The notes beneath the pieces are model-generated. The model was not told the origin of the DNA. It saw nothing but the letters and a program-made list of their open reading frames with translations, and did not search any database. A DNA stretch of 64,000 nucleotides, from assembly GCA_022824305.1 (NCBI GenBank), contig JAJEAD010000059.1:1-64000 (forward strand), in the 5' to 3' direction. A program made the translations under genes and the position numbers. Below, piece after piece: positions 25,101 to 33,573 of this stretch. Position 1 is the first letter of the stretch, and each line of letters opens with the position of its first letter. Origin of the DNA: Gammaproteobacteria bacterium. Lineage in GTDB: Bacteria > Pseudomonadota > Gammaproteobacteria > HK1.

Positions 25101-28100
25101 TCGGCTGCGTGTTGCACCTCTTCAGGATCTCTTTCGATACTTGCTGGTAGCAGGTCGCGTGCTGCCAGAGCCAGCGCCATCAACTGCGAGCGGTGATCGA
25201 GGCCGCTTCGCTTCGCTGCGCGTTGCAGTTTCTGCATGAGCTGCGCTACGGGGACACGTTCCTCCCTTGACACTGCCACCACCGCGCGGCGTTCGCTCGT
25301 CCCTGGCTCCAATAGACCAATGCTCGCTACGGTTGCTGCCGCGTCGCCTCCCGCAGCGGCAACCAACTCGCTGAGAGTGTCGCACTCCGCCGCCAGAACG
25401 CGCAACTGCGATGCGAAGGCCTCGGCGTCCTGATCGCGCCAGTGAGTGGGTGGCTTGCCGCCTAGAGCTGAGCGGGCGAGCCCTTCGCGCCAGTCTCGGC
25501 CATTCTGCGTGGGCGCCTGTGCGGCCTCTTTCAGGAACACGCGTAACTTGGTGTTGCCGGCGTACTGCACGAGGGGCAGGGTGCGGTGGCGCAGGGCCTC
25601 TCGCAGTTCTCGGCCGCGTTCGTGCATGCCGAGGGATTCCCGTACTTGCTCTTCGACCTCATCAAGCAGGTCCGGAAACGCGCGCGTCAGGTCTCGAATG
25701 CTTCCGCGCAAACGACGCGCGAATAGCGTTGGGCCGTCGGTGGATTTGAAATCCACGCCTAGCGCCCGAGGTAGGTCCTCGAGCAGCAGGGAGCGGGGGT
25801 CTCTTGCATTGTGCAGCAGCTCCCGCACGGCCCGGGAGGACGCAGGGAGGCGCTGCGTGGAGCGCGCGTAGGGCGGCAGCGTTCCGGTCAAACGTACGAG
25901 CTCTCGCACGATTTCGATGAGGCCAGCGGTGTTCTCCTTCGACTCGTCGTTGCCGGGGCGCGTCGTCTGCCGAGCCAGGTCTCCCAGGGCTTCGATCACC
26001 CGGCGCTCACGTGCGTTGAGCCGATAGCAGCGCAACGCAAAGGTGTGAGGCCGGCGTACCAGGCGCTCCAAGGTCTCTATGCCGACGTCGGGGACGAAGA
26101 GGCCATCCTCGTAGAGCGCCAACTCCTCTCCCTTGACTTGAAGAACGGCGGCTATCAGCACCGGCAGAGGGCCTTCCCGGAGCCCGAAAGGGGGAGCGGT
26201 GAGCGATTCGATCAGCTCGGTGAGCGGACGCTGGCGATCTCTCGCTCCAGCGAGAAAGCGTTCGATTTCTCGCCAGACGGGCTTCCATGGCGAACGGCCT
26301 CGGCTGGCCGGTGCGTGCAGCCGGAAGGCGTCATCGACGGCTTTGCCGTGAAAACCGCCCTCGACGAGCAGGGCCTGGTACATGCTGTACTCGGGCGGGA
26401 AGCCCTCGATACCGAGGCGTTCGCGGTGGCTGTCGAAGACCATTCGCTCCAGCAGGTTGCGGCGTGCCCGTGCGGCGGCACTCGACAGGTCTGCACGGTT
26501 CAGCAGTTCGTTGCGCAGCGGAGGAGCATCTTCGTACGTCTCATCGCAGATCCTCGAGAGCAGGTCCTGCAGCTCGCGCGGGTGCTTTGGATCCGGAGAG
26601 CACCTTCGCCCCTGGTAGAACCACATCGAAGCCCCTGGGTCGAGCACGTGACCGAGCAGACCGAGGGTGCGGCCCGCGGCGCGTTCGAAACGGCTGCGCG
26701 CGTCTGCGCTGCGTGCCATGACCTCCTGCCGGGCAACTGGGTCTCCCTCCAGTTCGGGGAGGTTCTCTCGTACCCATTGCCAGCACTCGAGTTCGTTCAG
26801 TTCCTCGGCGAGCCGCGCTGCGGTGTGGGGTGCCGCTATCAGTACCGGCTTGGTCGTGCTGAGTACGCGGCTGAGGGCGCGCGCCCGTTCATCGCGGGTC
26901 TTGGTGTCGAGCGAAGTATCGACCAGGAAGAGCACGAATCCGTCGGCCCGTGACGTTTCGGTGAGGGCGCTTTCCACCGAATCAGCGGAGAACGTCGCCA
27001 TTCGTGGCTCGAAAAAGCGCAGCGTGCCGGTCCTTATGTAGTGTGCCCGAGCCACCAGCGGCCGCGGCCGACCGGCGCGCAGCAGGCGCTGGTGCAAAGG
27101 CTCGCCGCCGTGCTGTCCGCGCGCCGCCTCGAATGCGGCCTCAAGATCGATGTCGGAACCTTCCCACAGCCCAAATGCCCTGCGATGGCGCCGGTAGACG
27201 ATGATGGATTCGCGCTCCAGCAGGGCAATCGCCTCGTCTGCGCTGTCGCGGTTGCTCTCGTTGAAGGCGGCGTGGAGCAGTTCCCGGCTCGGTCGTAGTC
27301 CGACCGAATCGCCATACAGGGCGAGTAATCCGATGCTCTTGACGAGGTCACGAGCAAGCGGCGGTGCGGCGGCGGGTACGCGCTCGATCGCGTGCGCGAT
27401 CAGGCTCCACTTTCGGGCGTCTTGTCCGGTGAACGCCGCTGTGCCGAGTGCGCTGAAGACGTAGTCGTAGAGAGCAGGCAGGCCGTAGAGTGGGGCGTGT
27501 CGCGCTGAGGCGCTTTCCCGTGAGAGAAACTCCTGGAAGCCGTGAGGCTCATGGCTGCTCAGGAATGCGAAGAGCGAACGCTCATGCTGTGCGATCTTGC
27601 TGCGGAAGAGCGGCCACAGGATCAGCGCAGTGACAGGATGCAGAGGCAAGCAGTCGAAGACTCGATCTCGGAGGCCTTCGCGTTCGAGTGCTTCGCGCAA
27701 GCCTGCCTTGGCCGAGATGCGATTGAAGCGCCGCTCGTAGGTAGGTCCGAGGTGGGTTTCGAGTGCGCAACCTATGAGGTCGAGGAACTGCTCGCCGGGC
27801 AGGGAGAAAGGAATGTCTCGGAAGCGACCCTGAACCTTCTGCCACTCGGTACGGCGTGCTCCTGCGCCATCGGCAACGTAGTCTCCGAAGCTGGAGTGCA
27901 GCACGCCCATGAATAGCAGGGGAGTTGCGGTGCGGGCCGCTGCTTCGGCGATCTGCTGCAAGAGGAAGACATCCTCGCCGGGTTCCTGGGCCGCGTACTC
28001 GAGGTACTTGCCGAGTTCGTCCACGATCAGCAGAAGACCGCCCGGAGTGCCGGCGGCGGCTTGGATGAGCAGCTCGGTGGCTGCGGCGCCCGCGGTTGCC

Positions 28101-28555
28101 GGGTTCTTGAGCAGCCGGCGTGCCCGGCTCGCAATGGAGCGAGTCGCGGCGCCGCTTGAAAGCAAGGCGTTCAGGATAGCCGGGAGAAGGGGCGCTCGCT
28201 CGGCCTGCACCAGCACCGGCTGAAGCGGCTTCTTGCGGCGGAGGTGAGTCTTGCGCAACTCGCGAGCCTGGGGGTGTCCGGGCTTGGCATTCGCGAGCAA
28301 ATCGGTGAGGAACAAGGCAAACGCGGACTTTCCGGTGCCGTAAGGGCCAGTCAGGGTCCAGGCCCGGGCGCCGCCTTCTCTCCCGAGTTCCTGCAGGATC
28401 TGTCCGGCGAATCCCAGCAATGCGGGAGTGGCCAGGTAGTCGCCCGAATCGTGCGGCGCTTTCCAGTCGTGGGGCAGATGTACCGAACGATGGAATCGCC
28501 CGCGGACGTGCACGTGCTGATCCAGCGTGGTCGTCGGGAGTTTGCCCCGATTCAT
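25097..28555 (-). CDS. sspC: Large P-loop ATPase (SspC-like)
   Basis: The 1152-residue protein has Walker A GPYGTGKSAF (70-79) and Walker B LLLIVDELGKYLEYA (about 174-188; D179, E180). A sensor-like region with LLFMGVLHSSF and an EWQKVQGRF segment follow, and then about 800 residues of mostly helical sequence. It is linked by ATGA overlaps to the DUF4007 gene upstream and the PP-loop gene downstream, which is the sspBCD order. In such systems the ATPase is needed for modification, probably by driving the nickase and sulfur-transfer proteins on DNA. BrxC/PglY is a distant alternative; no PglZ or BrxL accompanies it. Confidence 0.75.
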   Translation of the reverse strand: MNRGKLPTTTLDQHVHVRGRFHRSVHLPHDWKAPHDSGDYLATPALLGFAGQILQELGREGGARAWTLTGPYGTGKSAFALFLTDLLANAKPGHPQARELRKTHLRRKKPLQPVLVQAERAPLLPAILNALLSSGAATRSIASRARRLLKNPATAGAAATELLIQAAAGTPGGLLLIVDELGKYLEYAAQEPGEDVFLLQQIAEAAARTATPLLFMGVLHSSFGDYVADGAGARRTEWQKVQGRFRDIPFSLPGEQFLDLIGCALETHLGPTYERRFNRISAKAGLREALEREGLRDRVFDCLPLHPVTALILWPLFRSKIAQHERSLFAFLSSHEPHGFQEFLSRESASARHAPLYGLPALYDYVFSALGTAAFTGQDARKWSLIAHAIERVPAAAPPLARDLVKSIGLLALYGDSVGLRPSRELLHAAFNESNRDSADEAIALLERESIIVYRRHRRAFGLWEGSDIDLEAAFEAARGQHGGEPLHQRLLRAGRPRPLVARAHYIRTGTLRFFEPRMATFSADSVESALTETSRADGFVLFLVDTSLDTKTRDERARALSRVLSTTKPVLIAAPHTAARLAEELNELECWQWVRENLPELEGDPVARQEVMARSADARSRFERAAGRTLGLLGHVLDPGASMWFYQGRRCSPDPKHPRELQDLLSRICDETYEDAPPLRNELLNRADLSSAAARARRNLLERMVFDSHRERLGIEGFPPEYSMYQALLVEGGFHGKAVDDAFRLHAPASRGRSPWKPVWREIERFLAGARDRQRPLTELIESLTAPPFGLREGPLPVLIAAVLQVKGEELALYEDGLFVPDVGIETLERLVRRPHTFALRCYRLNARERRVIEALGDLARQTTRPGNDESKENTAGLIEIVRELVRLTGTLPPYARSTQRLPASSRAVRELLHNARDPRSLLLEDLPRALGVDFKSTDGPTLFARRLRGSIRDLTRAFPDLLDEVEEQVRESLGMHERGRELREALRHRTLPLVQYAGNTKLRVFLKEAAQAPTQNGRDWREGLARSALGGKPPTHWRDQDAEAFASQLRVLAAECDTLSELVAAAGGDAAATVASIGLLEPGTSERRAVVAVSREERVPVAQLMQKLQRAAKRSGLDHRSQLMALALAARDLLPASIERDPEEVQHAAE

Positions 28556-29550
28556 GTCCCTTCAATTCCGTAGTAGTCCGCCAAGAGCTCCAGAGGGTCG
28601 CGTTCCTCCTTGCGGATTACCCTGCGTTGGCCGGCGGTCTCGTCGTACTGGAACCCCCGACTGGAGGGCATCCGTTCCAGGATTTCGACCAAGTCTCGGT
28701 CGCGCAGCTTGAACGCCGCTCCGGGACTGCCCGGGTCAAAGAGCACGCGCTCCAGCGCCAGAACCTCTCCGCCCGGCGAGTTGTGGAGCCAGTAGTCGGC
28801 GAGTGCGAATGCGAGCACATCGTCGGGCAGACTGGGCCGCGGTCCACGTTCGAACGCGAAGCGACCGGCACCGGCGCGGCTAAGCAATCCGAGTTCGGCG
28901 AGCGGACAATCGAAGCTGTCCTCGAGGGGACGCCGGCGGTCGTCCCTCGCGGGAAGGTAGGTGCGCAGGAAGACATCCACATCCCGCTTTATCGAAGGAA
29001 GAGAGCTGCGGGTCGCCCGGGCTTCGTGTGCGCAGCGCAGCAGCCAGCGTGCAAGCTCGTCTCGGGTAAAGACGCTCTCGCCCCAACGAGTGAAAGCCAG
29101 ATGCCAAGTGGAAGCAGGGAACGGTCTCGAAGCGAGCTGCCAGTGGAGCAGCCAGAGCGTCCCCGGGTCTTCCAGGTAGGGGTCGGCTCCCGCCCGCGCG
29201 TCGGGTGCAGCACTCTTCCGGGCGGCGGAGGATGACGCGGAACCAAAGAGGAGCTCGGCGAGTGGAGTGAGGGCGCCGCGTCGCCCGTGCATCTCGATGA
29301 GCCCAAGCGCCTCGCACCAGAAACGGATTGAGGCGACCATGTTCTTGCCGACGCCGAGCCGAACGAGAGCGTCAGGTTGGGCGAACACCTCGGGGTCGGC
29401 CTGCACGGCGGCTATCCCCTTGGGCAGCCACGCGTAACGGAATGGGAAGGTCTGGTGGCCGGAAAAGCTGTACCGGGTCGAATTTCCCCACCAGCTTGAG
29501 CCTTGGGTCGGGGTTGTTTGGCTCTCCGAGCGGGCCGTCAGCCCCACCAT
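28552..29550 (-). CDS. sspB: DUF4007 protein (SspB-like nickase candidate)
   Basis: The 332-residue protein carries the DUF4007 signature: FSGHQTFPFRYAWLPKG (29-45) and LGVGKNMVASIRFW (65-78). A mostly helical remainder rich in Arg and Asp follows. SspB of the Ssp phosphorothioation system is a DUF4007 protein reported to nick DNA; that part is family knowledge. It is the first gene of the operon. AGGAGG lies only 3 nt from ATG 29550, a tight spacing that may lower initiation. A 164-base gap with no gene separates it from the PIN toxin and must hold the operon promoter; TGTAAACT on the minus strand is a possible -10. Confidence 0.8.
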   Translation of the reverse strand: MVGLTARSESQTTPTQGSSWWGNSTRYSFSGHQTFPFRYAWLPKGIAAVQADPEVFAQPDALVRLGVGKNMVASIRFWCEALGLIEMHGRRGALTPLAELLFGSASSSAARKSAAPDARAGADPYLEDPGTLWLLHWQLASRPFPASTWHLAFTRWGESVFTRDELARWLLRCAHEARATRSSLPSIKRDVDVFLRTYLPARDDRRRPLEDSFDCPLAELGLLSRAGAGRFAFERGPRPSLPDDVLAFALADYWLHNSPGGEVLALERVLFDPGSPGAAFKLRDRDLVEILERMPSSRGFQYDETAGQRRVIRKEERDPLELLADYYGIEGT

Positions 29551-29714
29551 GCTCCTCCTGCAAGCGGTTTGAGAGAGTTTACACCGCGGGGGCCACGGGG
29601 TCGCCCCTTCGGGGGTCGCTAATCGCCCATTTGAGTGTCCGCGGTGGGCCTGCCCGATGTCGGAATTTCGCTCATGCAGATCCGAGGAAAGGATGTCCGG
29701 CGGTCGCCGTGAGC

Positions 29715-30131
29715 TTACGTGTGAACCGGCGTTTCGAGGCCCTCCAGCCGTGCCGCTTCACTCAGCGTTCGGTCGAGCGTGGCGAGCGGGAGGCGCATCC
29801 GCAGGGCGAGCTCGAGGTACATGGCGTCATCGACGGAGAGACGGTGCGCGTTCGCGAGCCCGAGCGTCCTGCCCCATACGCGCGAAGTGGAGACGGGGTC
29901 GATCTCGATGGGCAGCGCGTCCAGGTGGGCGTAGAGCTGCTCCCATTCATCGGGGTCGATTCGTCCCCGGCGGGTTGCAACGAGGAGCACATTGGCCACC
30001 TCCATCGGCCACAGTGCCGGTGCGAAGGCACGTCCCTCGACGAGTGAGTCCCGCAGATGGTCGGTCACCTCGGTAGCTTCGTCGGGGAAGAGCCAGGCCA
30101 GGGCGACCGAGCAATCGAGCACGAAGGCCAT
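29715..30131 (-). CDS. vapC: PIN-domain toxin, VapC family
   Basis: The 138-residue protein has the acidic PIN residues: D6 (FVLDCSVALAWLF), E44 (MEVANVLL), D101/D102 (LSVDDAMYLELAL) and D120 (LATLD). VapC toxins are Mg-dependent RNases that cut tRNA or rRNA. The start overlaps the antitoxin stop by one base (TGATG), the usual coupled arrangement. Confidence 0.9.
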   Translation of the reverse strand: MAFVLDCSVALAWLFPDEATEVTDHLRDSLVEGRAFAPALWPMEVANVLLVATRRGRIDPDEWEQLYAHLDALPIEIDPVSTSRVWGRTLGLANAHRLSVDDAMYLELALRMRLPLATLDRTLSEAARLEGLETPVHT

Positions 30132-30373
30132 CAGAAGCGGCGACCCGCTTCGATCATCCGGCGGACCGAGAGTCCCCGGAGGCGGTGAGTCTCCTGGAAC
30201 GTCTTGAGGCCGGCGATGGCCGTTCGGACCCTGTCGGCATCATGGGCTCCGAACGGAATCAACTCGGCCACCGGGCAATTGTGTTTCGTGATGACGAAGC
30301 GCTCCCCGGATTTCACCCTCTGGAGCAGCTTCGGCAGATGCGTCTTCGCATCAAATGCACCGATTTCAGTCAC
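30131..30373 (-). CDS. vapB: Phd/YefM-type antitoxin paired with the PIN toxin
   Basis: The 80-residue protein opens with IGAFDAKTHLPKLLQRVKSGE and FVITKHNCPVAELIP, the DNA-binding half of Phd/YefM antitoxins, and ends with a basic toxin-binding tail. The start is GTG at 30373 with no strong Shine-Dalgarno. It would neutralise VapC and repress its own promoter. Confidence 0.88.
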   Translation of the reverse strand: MTEIGAFDAKTHLPKLLQRVKSGERFVITKHNCPVAELIPFGAHDADRVRTAIAGLKTFQETHRLRGLSVRRMIEAGRRF

Positions 30374-30390
30374 TTAGAGAGTTGCTCAAT

Positions 30391-30413
30391 ATAGACTGGT
30401 TATAGACTAGTCT
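30391..30413. promoter_or_regulatory. Toxin-antitoxin operator repeats
   Basis: Two direct repeats, ATAGACTGGT (30391-30400) and ATAGACTAGT (30402-30411), overlap the perfect palindrome AGACTAGTCT (30404-30413). They lie 18-40 bases upstream of the antitoxin start. TATAAC on the minus strand (30404-30399) could be its -10. This is a typical place for autorepression. Confidence 0.5.
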
Positions 30414-30574
30414 GTATCTTGGATCATTTCAATCCACCTGCCTGCAAGCTGTTCGACCATTGCCTGTCGGCGCTTGATGCAGTGCTGATTCAGCATCGTC
30501 CTGGCCCGCTGGCGCACTTCCCATGTGCAAATCGTCGGGTGGGGCGCTCCCCTCTGGACTGGCAACCAGGCAGA
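30407..30574 (-). pseudogene. Short coding-like remnant upstream of the antitoxin
   Basis: This minus-strand frame is open from 30574 to a TAG at 30409-30407. It reads like real protein (VRQRARTMLNQHCIKRR, then MVEQLAGRWIEMIQD). ATG 30496 would give 29 residues; GTG 30517 and TTG 30565 are longer options. No Shine-Dalgarno is evident. Its end overlaps the TA operator. I do not recognise it; it may be the tail of a lost gene. Confidence 0.25.
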
Positions 30575-30661
30575 TCACCAAGGTTAGTGAGGGTTCACTT
30601 AGACGGAAGATGCTGGGCAAACATCTGCTGATGCGTTCAACGCAGTAGACTTGAGTCCGCG

Positions 30662-30952
30662 ATGGCAAGCACCGACCCCACTTGCGACACCAGTCCGGCG
30701 GCCGCAGCCGCCCAGCTCGAACAGCTTCGGCGCATGGGACCGGCTGGGCGCCTCAGAGCGGGACTGCGTTTCAGCCAATCGATGATTGCGCTCTCGCGCG
30801 CCGCGTTGCGCAGGCGCAACCCTGAACTCGATGAACGCGCATTGCGGCTGCTGTGGATTGAGCAAACCTACGGTACCGATCTGGCGCGCAAGGTCGAGCG
30901 CCACATGGAACGCGTTGGATGGCCGAGCGCGACGAGTACCTTGCAGGGCTGA
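30662..30952 (+). CDS. Small conserved-looking hypothetical protein
   Basis: The 96-residue product is helical and basic, with SQSMIALSRAALRRRNPELD and ERALRLLWIEQTYGTDLAR. I recall similar small proteins encoded directly before nucleotidyltransferase-like genes, but cannot name the family. Start ATG 30662 has no strong Shine-Dalgarno. The gene is isolated between the toxin-antitoxin pair and ppk, on the opposite strand. Confidence 0.5.
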   Translation: MASTDPTCDTSPAAAAAQLEQLRRMGPAGRLRAGLRFSQSMIALSRAALRRRNPELDERALRLLWIEQTYGTDLARKVERHMERVGWPSATSTLQG

Positions 30953-31014
30953 CGCCGTTCATCGACTTGCTCGAACGGGCGCTCAGGGAGGTCCGCGATC
31001 AGCGCTCTCGGTAG
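30919..31014 (+). pseudogene. Possible 31-codon remnant of a partner gene
   Basis: A short frame starting at ATG 30919 overlaps the previous gene out of frame. It reads ERDEYLAGLTPFIDLLERA and then stops at 31014. This looks like the first helix of the nucleotidyltransferase that often follows such small proteins, after which the sequence is lost. It is offered with low confidence because of its length. The 182 bases beyond it up to ppk show nothing else. Confidence 0.2.
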
Positions 31015-31196
31015 TGCCTCCCCAGGCTGAGAGCGGCGTTCGGTTCTTTCCCTCGCTCAGCCGGAGGCGCTGTCGGCAACTCGGCAAGGTGCCCGAAGAG
31101 GGGCGAGCTCACAGTTGGAAGACTTGCAGCCTCGTCGATTCGTCCCGCCGGGAGTCGGGAAGCTCCGGATTCTCGCCGCTCGGCCGATCCACGCCC

Positions 31197-33371
31197 TCAG
31201 GCGACCCGGGACCTCCGGCGGCGCTTGGCGCTGGTGCGGCGGGTGCCGGTCTCGGCGAGCTTGGAGAGCAGCAGGTTCTGGGCGGCGACGGGGCGATCGG
31301 CGCTGCGGACGGCGCGCTCGTAGCTGCCGTCGCCTTGCATGAGCCAGGCCTGGGTGTCGTCGGCGAGGTAGGGCTCGAGGCCTTCCTTGTAGATGCGCCG
31401 CTTGAGGCGCCGGTCGAGGACGGGGAAGCAGGTCTCCACCCGCCGGTGGAGGTTGCGGCCCATCCAGTCCGCGCTCGAGCAGTAGACGAGGGGCTTCCCG
31501 CCGTTCTCGAAGTAGAAGACCCGGGTGTGCTCGAGGAAGCGCCCGACGATGGAGCGCACGCGGATGTTGTCGGAAACCCCCGGCACGCCGGGACGCAGCC
31601 CGCAGATGCCGCGCACGATGAGGTCGATGGAGACCCCGGCCTGGGAGGCCCGGTACAGGGCCCGGATCACCTCCGGCTCGATGATCGCGTTCATCTTGGC
31701 GACGATGCGGGCCGGCTTGCCCGCCCGTGCCGCCTTCGCCTCGTTCCCGATGTACTCGATCATCGCCTTTTGCAGGCTGAAGGGGGACTGCAGGAGGCGG
31801 CGCAGCTTGGTGGCGGTGCCGAGGCTGGTGAGCTGCATGAAGATGCGGTGCGCGTCCTCGCCCATGTCGGGGTCGGCGGTGAGGAGGCCGTAGTCGGTGT
31901 ACACCCGCGCGGTGCGGGCGTGGTAGTTGCCGGTGCCCAGATGCGTGTAGCGCTTGAGGCTCGACCCTTCGCGCCGCACCACGAGCAGCATCTTCGCGTG
32001 GGTCTTGTAGCCGACGATGCCGTAGACGACGTGGGCGCCCGCCTCCTGGAGGCGCGAGGCGAGCGAGATGTTCGCCTCCTCGTCGAAGCGCGCCCGCAGC
32101 TCCACCACCACCGTGACCTCCTTCCCGGCCCGCGCCGCGGTCACCAGGGAGTCCACCAGCACCGATTCCGAGCCGGTCCGGTAGAGGGTCTGCTTGATCG
32201 CGAGCACGTTCGGGTCGGTGGCGGCCTGGCGCACGAAGTCGATGACCGGCACGAATGACTCGAAGGGATGGTGGAGGAGGATGTCGCCGGCCGCGATCGC
32301 CTCGAAGATGCCGTCCTGCTGGCTGAGCCGCGCCGGCAGACCCGGCGTGAAGCTCGGGTACTTGAGATCCGGGCGGTCCACGAGATCGGGCAGGGTCATC
32401 AGCCGGTGGAGGTTGACCGGCCCGTGCACCCGGTAGAGGCTCGCTTCCTCGAGGTCGAAGCGCCGGCGCAGGAAGGCGACCACGTCCGGGGGACAGGTGT
32501 CGTCGACCTCGAGGCGCACCGCGTCTCCGTAGCGGCGCGAGGGGAGCTCGCCCTCCAGCGCCCGCAGCAGGTCGTCCACTTCCTCCTCGTCGACGAAGAG
32601 GTCGCTGTTTCGGGTCACCCGGAACTGGTAGCAGTCGGTGACCTCCATGCCGGGGAAGAGGTCGCCGACGTGCGCGTGAATGATGGAGGAGAGGAACACG
32701 AAGTCGTGGGGCCCGCTCGACACCGACTCCGGCAGTCGGATGAGTCGCGGAAGCGGGCGGGGCGCCTGCACCACCGCCATTCCGCCTTCCAGCCCGAACG
32801 CGTCCTCGCCGGTGAGAAGGACGATGAAGTGCAGTCCCTTGTTGTGCACCCGGGGGAAGGGGTGGGCCGGGTCCATGCGAATGGGGCTCACGATGGGCAG
32901 GATCTGCTCTTCGAAGTAGGCTCCGATCCACTCCTTCTGCGCCGTCGTCCAGCCCCCCCGGCGCAGGAAGCGGATGCCCTCGCGCTCCAGCGCCGGCAGC
33001 ATCTCGTCGTTCAGCAGGCTGTACTGGTCGCGCACCAGGGCGTGGGCGATGGGGCTGATCCGCGCCAGCACCTCGGTCGGGCTCATGTTGTCCGGGCCCG
33101 CCTGCACCGAGCCGTAGCTCACCTGCTGCATGAGGCCGCCCACCCGCACCTCGAAGAACTCGTCCAGGTTCGAGCCCGCGATGCACAGGAAGCGCAGGCG
33201 CTCGAGCAGGGGAGTCTCCGGGTCGCGCGCCTGCTCCAGCACCCGGCGGTGGAACGCGAGCAGGCTCAGCTCCCGGTTGATGTAGAGGTCGGGGTTTTCG
33301 AGGTTCGGGGCGTCCATGACAGTATCGGTGGCCGTTTTCACACGGGCTCCGGAGGCGGGACGGGCGCTCAT
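31197..33371 (-). CDS. ppk1: Polyphosphate kinase 1
   Basis: The 724-residue protein is full length for PPK1. The N-terminal domain has INRELSLLAFHRRVLEQA and AGSNLDEFFEVRV. The catalytic domains have IKQTLYRTGSES, YKTHAKMLLVVRREG (the histidine of the autophosphorylation region) and HLGTGNYH, followed by SADWMGRNLHRRVE. It makes polyphosphate reversibly from ATP. ATG 33371 is preferred (GAGGGAG upstream). A long form starting at TTG 33392 and a shorter one from ATG 33317 are possible. It fits the Pho theme, but the defence block separates it from phoBR. Confidence 0.96.
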   Translation of the reverse strand: MSARPASGARVKTATDTVMDAPNLENPDLYINRELSLLAFHRRVLEQARDPETPLLERLRFLCIAGSNLDEFFEVRVGGLMQQVSYGSVQAGPDNMSPTEVLARISPIAHALVRDQYSLLNDEMLPALEREGIRFLRRGGWTTAQKEWIGAYFEEQILPIVSPIRMDPAHPFPRVHNKGLHFIVLLTGEDAFGLEGGMAVVQAPRPLPRLIRLPESVSSGPHDFVFLSSIIHAHVGDLFPGMEVTDCYQFRVTRNSDLFVDEEEVDDLLRALEGELPSRRYGDAVRLEVDDTCPPDVVAFLRRRFDLEEASLYRVHGPVNLHRLMTLPDLVDRPDLKYPSFTPGLPARLSQQDGIFEAIAAGDILLHHPFESFVPVIDFVRQAATDPNVLAIKQTLYRTGSESVLVDSLVTAARAGKEVTVVVELRARFDEEANISLASRLQEAGAHVVYGIVGYKTHAKMLLVVRREGSSLKRYTHLGTGNYHARTARVYTDYGLLTADPDMGEDAHRIFMQLTSLGTATKLRRLLQSPFSLQKAMIEYIGNEAKAARAGKPARIVAKMNAIIEPEVIRALYRASQAGVSIDLIVRGICGLRPGVPGVSDNIRVRSIVGRFLEHTRVFYFENGGKPLVYCSSADWMGRNLHRRVETCFPVLDRRLKRRIYKEGLEPYLADDTQAWLMQGDGSYERAVRSADRPVAAQNLLLSKLAETGTRRTSAKRRRRSRVA

Positions 33372-33573
33372 CTCACCGGTCTCCCTCGACAATTATGGGG
33401 CATCGGGCAGGCGAGGGCGCTTGACGGCGATCAAGTGGACGAAACGCTTCGCTGCCGTCGAGGGCATCTCTCGGGAACAAAGGGAGACAGGCCGGGCGCA
33501 TCGGGTCCCTGCGTGCGGCCCACTGTCACGGCATCTCCGCGCCTTCATGACGCAGTTCGGACAGCCATGGCGG

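Noticed and set aside
24288-28555. BREX type 4 system (BrxP plus BrxC)
   Set aside because: A PAPS-reductase-like protein and a large ATPase are present, but no PglZ, BrxL or methyltransferase. The DUF4007 and cysteine desulfurase genes point to Ssp instead.
30429-30668. 79-codon minus-strand frame before the antitoxin
   Set aside because: Mixed composition and no ribosome site; another frame in the same place reads more like protein.
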